Below are positions 6,834 through 7,037 of a stretch of 7,037 nucleotides of DNA, one piece after another. How positions within the stretch are numbered: the stretch's first letter is position 1; each line of letters opens with the position of its first letter. Below the pieces are notes generated by a model. That model was not told where the DNA came from and searched no databases. It worked only from the letters and a program-made list of their open reading frames with translations. The position numbers and the translations under genes are program-made. The DNA is from Desulfobacteraceae bacterium (GTDB taxonomy: Bacteria; Desulfobacterota; DSM-4660; Desulfatiglandales; Desulfatiglandaceae), in assembly GCA_030612945.1 (NCBI GenBank), contig JAUWMY010000125.1, forward strand, positions 1 through 7,037, in the 5' to 3' direction.

Positions 6834-6860
6834 GACTCCGCAACGCTGGAGTCTCTTTTT
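6834..6860 (+). terminator. Terminator-like hairpin plus T-run, facing the rightward gene
   Basis: GACTCC (6834-6839) and GGAGTC (6848-6853) form a perfect 6-bp stem with an 8-base loop, then TCTTTTT. It lies about 100 bases before the ATG at 6961, so it would act on transcripts entering that gene from the repeat element. It may insulate or attenuate. Confidence 0.5.
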
Positions 6861-6868
6861 CGATCAAA

Positions 6869-6888
6869 CTGGCCGCTTCGGCGGTCAG
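6869..6888 (+). other. TTCG-loop hairpin, right arm
   Basis: The stem CTGGCCGC / GCGGTCAG with loop TTCG is identical to the left-arm copy and points toward the gene at 6961. Confidence 0.7.
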
Positions 6889-6947
6889 AGGCGGCGCTGA
6901 ACCTTTGAACCCTGAACGGTTACAACAACTCTTACCCCAGATCAGCG

Positions 6948-6953
6948 AAGGGA
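6948..6953 (+). promoter_or_regulatory. Ribosome binding site of the rightward gene
   Basis: AAGGGA lies 7 bases before the ATG at 6961, good spacing. It supports a real gene start although only 25 codons are visible. Confidence 0.65.
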
Positions 6954-6960
6954 AACAGAT

Positions 6961-7037
6961 ATGGAACTGAAAACTGAAAAAACCTTTGCATATTGTCTTG
7001 CAGCCTTACTCCTTGTGGTGGGCGTCGTGTGCTATGC
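6961..7037 (+). CDS. Secreted or membrane-anchored protein, N-terminus only
   Basis: Twenty-five codons and two bases run off the right edge. The peptide begins MELKTEKTFAY and continues CLAALLLVVGVVCYA: a short charged start followed by about 15 hydrophobic residues, as in an uncleaved signal anchor or a Sec signal peptide. The cysteine near the end (VGVVCY) does not fit a good lipobox. The start is supported by the ribosome site. The pattern is reminiscent of small exported multiheme cytochromes of sulfate- and metal-reducing bacteria, but no CXXCH is in view, so this is only a guess and no function is assigned. The gene is divergent from the others and lies directly beyond the right inverted arm. 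Confidence 0.6.
   Translation, partial: MELKTEKTFAYCLAALLLVVGVVCY

Larger units (their letters stand above)
6163..6923. repeat. Nested inverted/direct repeat element filling the divergent intergenic region
   Basis: The gene-free stretch 6106-6960 is mostly one nested structure. Outer inverted arms (6163-6270 and 6823-6923) flank two direct repeats (6266-6441 and 6648-6825), with about 200 unique bases (6442-6647) in the centre. The arms end in GTAA...CGTTC at left and its near-complement at right. No transposase or other plausible protein is encoded inside; the short open frames overlap each other and cross the repeats. It could be a non-autonomous MITE-like element, an insertion of one repeat family into another, or a regulatory region built by duplication. 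I see no target-site duplication next to the outer ends. Confidence 0.7.
6823..6923 (+). repeat. Right inverted arm (leader side of the rightward gene)
   Basis: This is the partner of the left arm, read rightward toward the gene at 6961. Its order of parts is identical: CCCTCGTAT, hairpin with T-run, TTCG hairpin, GGCGGCGC, then three TGAAC-type units (6898-6918). It ends 37 bases before the ATG. Confidence 0.9.

Noticed and set aside
6179..6900. Several open frames of 67-135 codons in the repeat region on both strands
   Set aside because: They overlap each other, cross repeat boundaries, lack ribosome sites and are not shared between the two direct-repeat copies, as expected for non-coding DNA.
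6163..6923. CRISPR array
   Set aside because: The repeats are too few, too long or too short, and have no regular spacer pattern; no cas gene is present.
6156..6930. Target-site duplication flanking the repeat element
   Set aside because: The bases outside GTAA at 6163 and TTAC at 6923 (TTTTTAG and AACAACT) do not match, so no duplication can be claimed.

Overview
The window holds one convergent-free run of minus-strand genes (positions 1 to about 6105), then an 855-base non-coding stretch rich in repeats, then the first 25 codons of a plus-strand gene. In transcription order the minus-strand genes are: a radical SAM protein, a Ppx/GppA-type phosphatase, guaB (IMP dehydrogenase), guaA (GMP synthetase), a MinD/ParA-like P-loop ATPase, and the start of a J-domain-like protein that runs off the left edge. 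Gaps are 46, -8, 64 or 67, 23 and -4 bases. No convincing terminator lies between them, so they may form one operon, though an internal promoter cannot be excluded.

The organism is most likely a Desulfobacterota (former Deltaproteobacteria) member. This is an inference from three things: the MinD-like ATPase followed by a J-like protein, a pairing I associate with that group; the intergenic TGAACC-type short repeats; and the intermediate base composition. No rRNA or other phylogenetic marker is present, so the placement is tentative.

Functionally, guaB and guaA carry out the two steps from IMP to GMP. The phosphatase just upstream overlaps guaB by 8 bases and belongs to the family that hydrolyses polyphosphate and/or pppGpp, so the cluster may join GMP synthesis to alarmone or polyphosphate turnover. 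The radical SAM protein has an unusual CX4CX2C cluster motif and no assigned function. The ATPase and J-like pair probably act in cell organisation rather than nucleotide metabolism.

The most unusual part is 6163-6923, between the two divergent transcription units. It is a nested repeat. Two outer inverted arms of about 100 bases (79-base core, about 90% identical) enclose two diverged direct repeats of 176 and 178 bases, with about 200 unique bases in the centre. Each outer arm, read outward toward its neighbouring gene, has a terminator-like hairpin plus T-run, then a second hairpin with a TTCG loop, then TGAACC short repeats. The hairpin is kept in both arms although its paired bases differ, which hints at selection on RNA structure. 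No credible coding sequence lies inside it.
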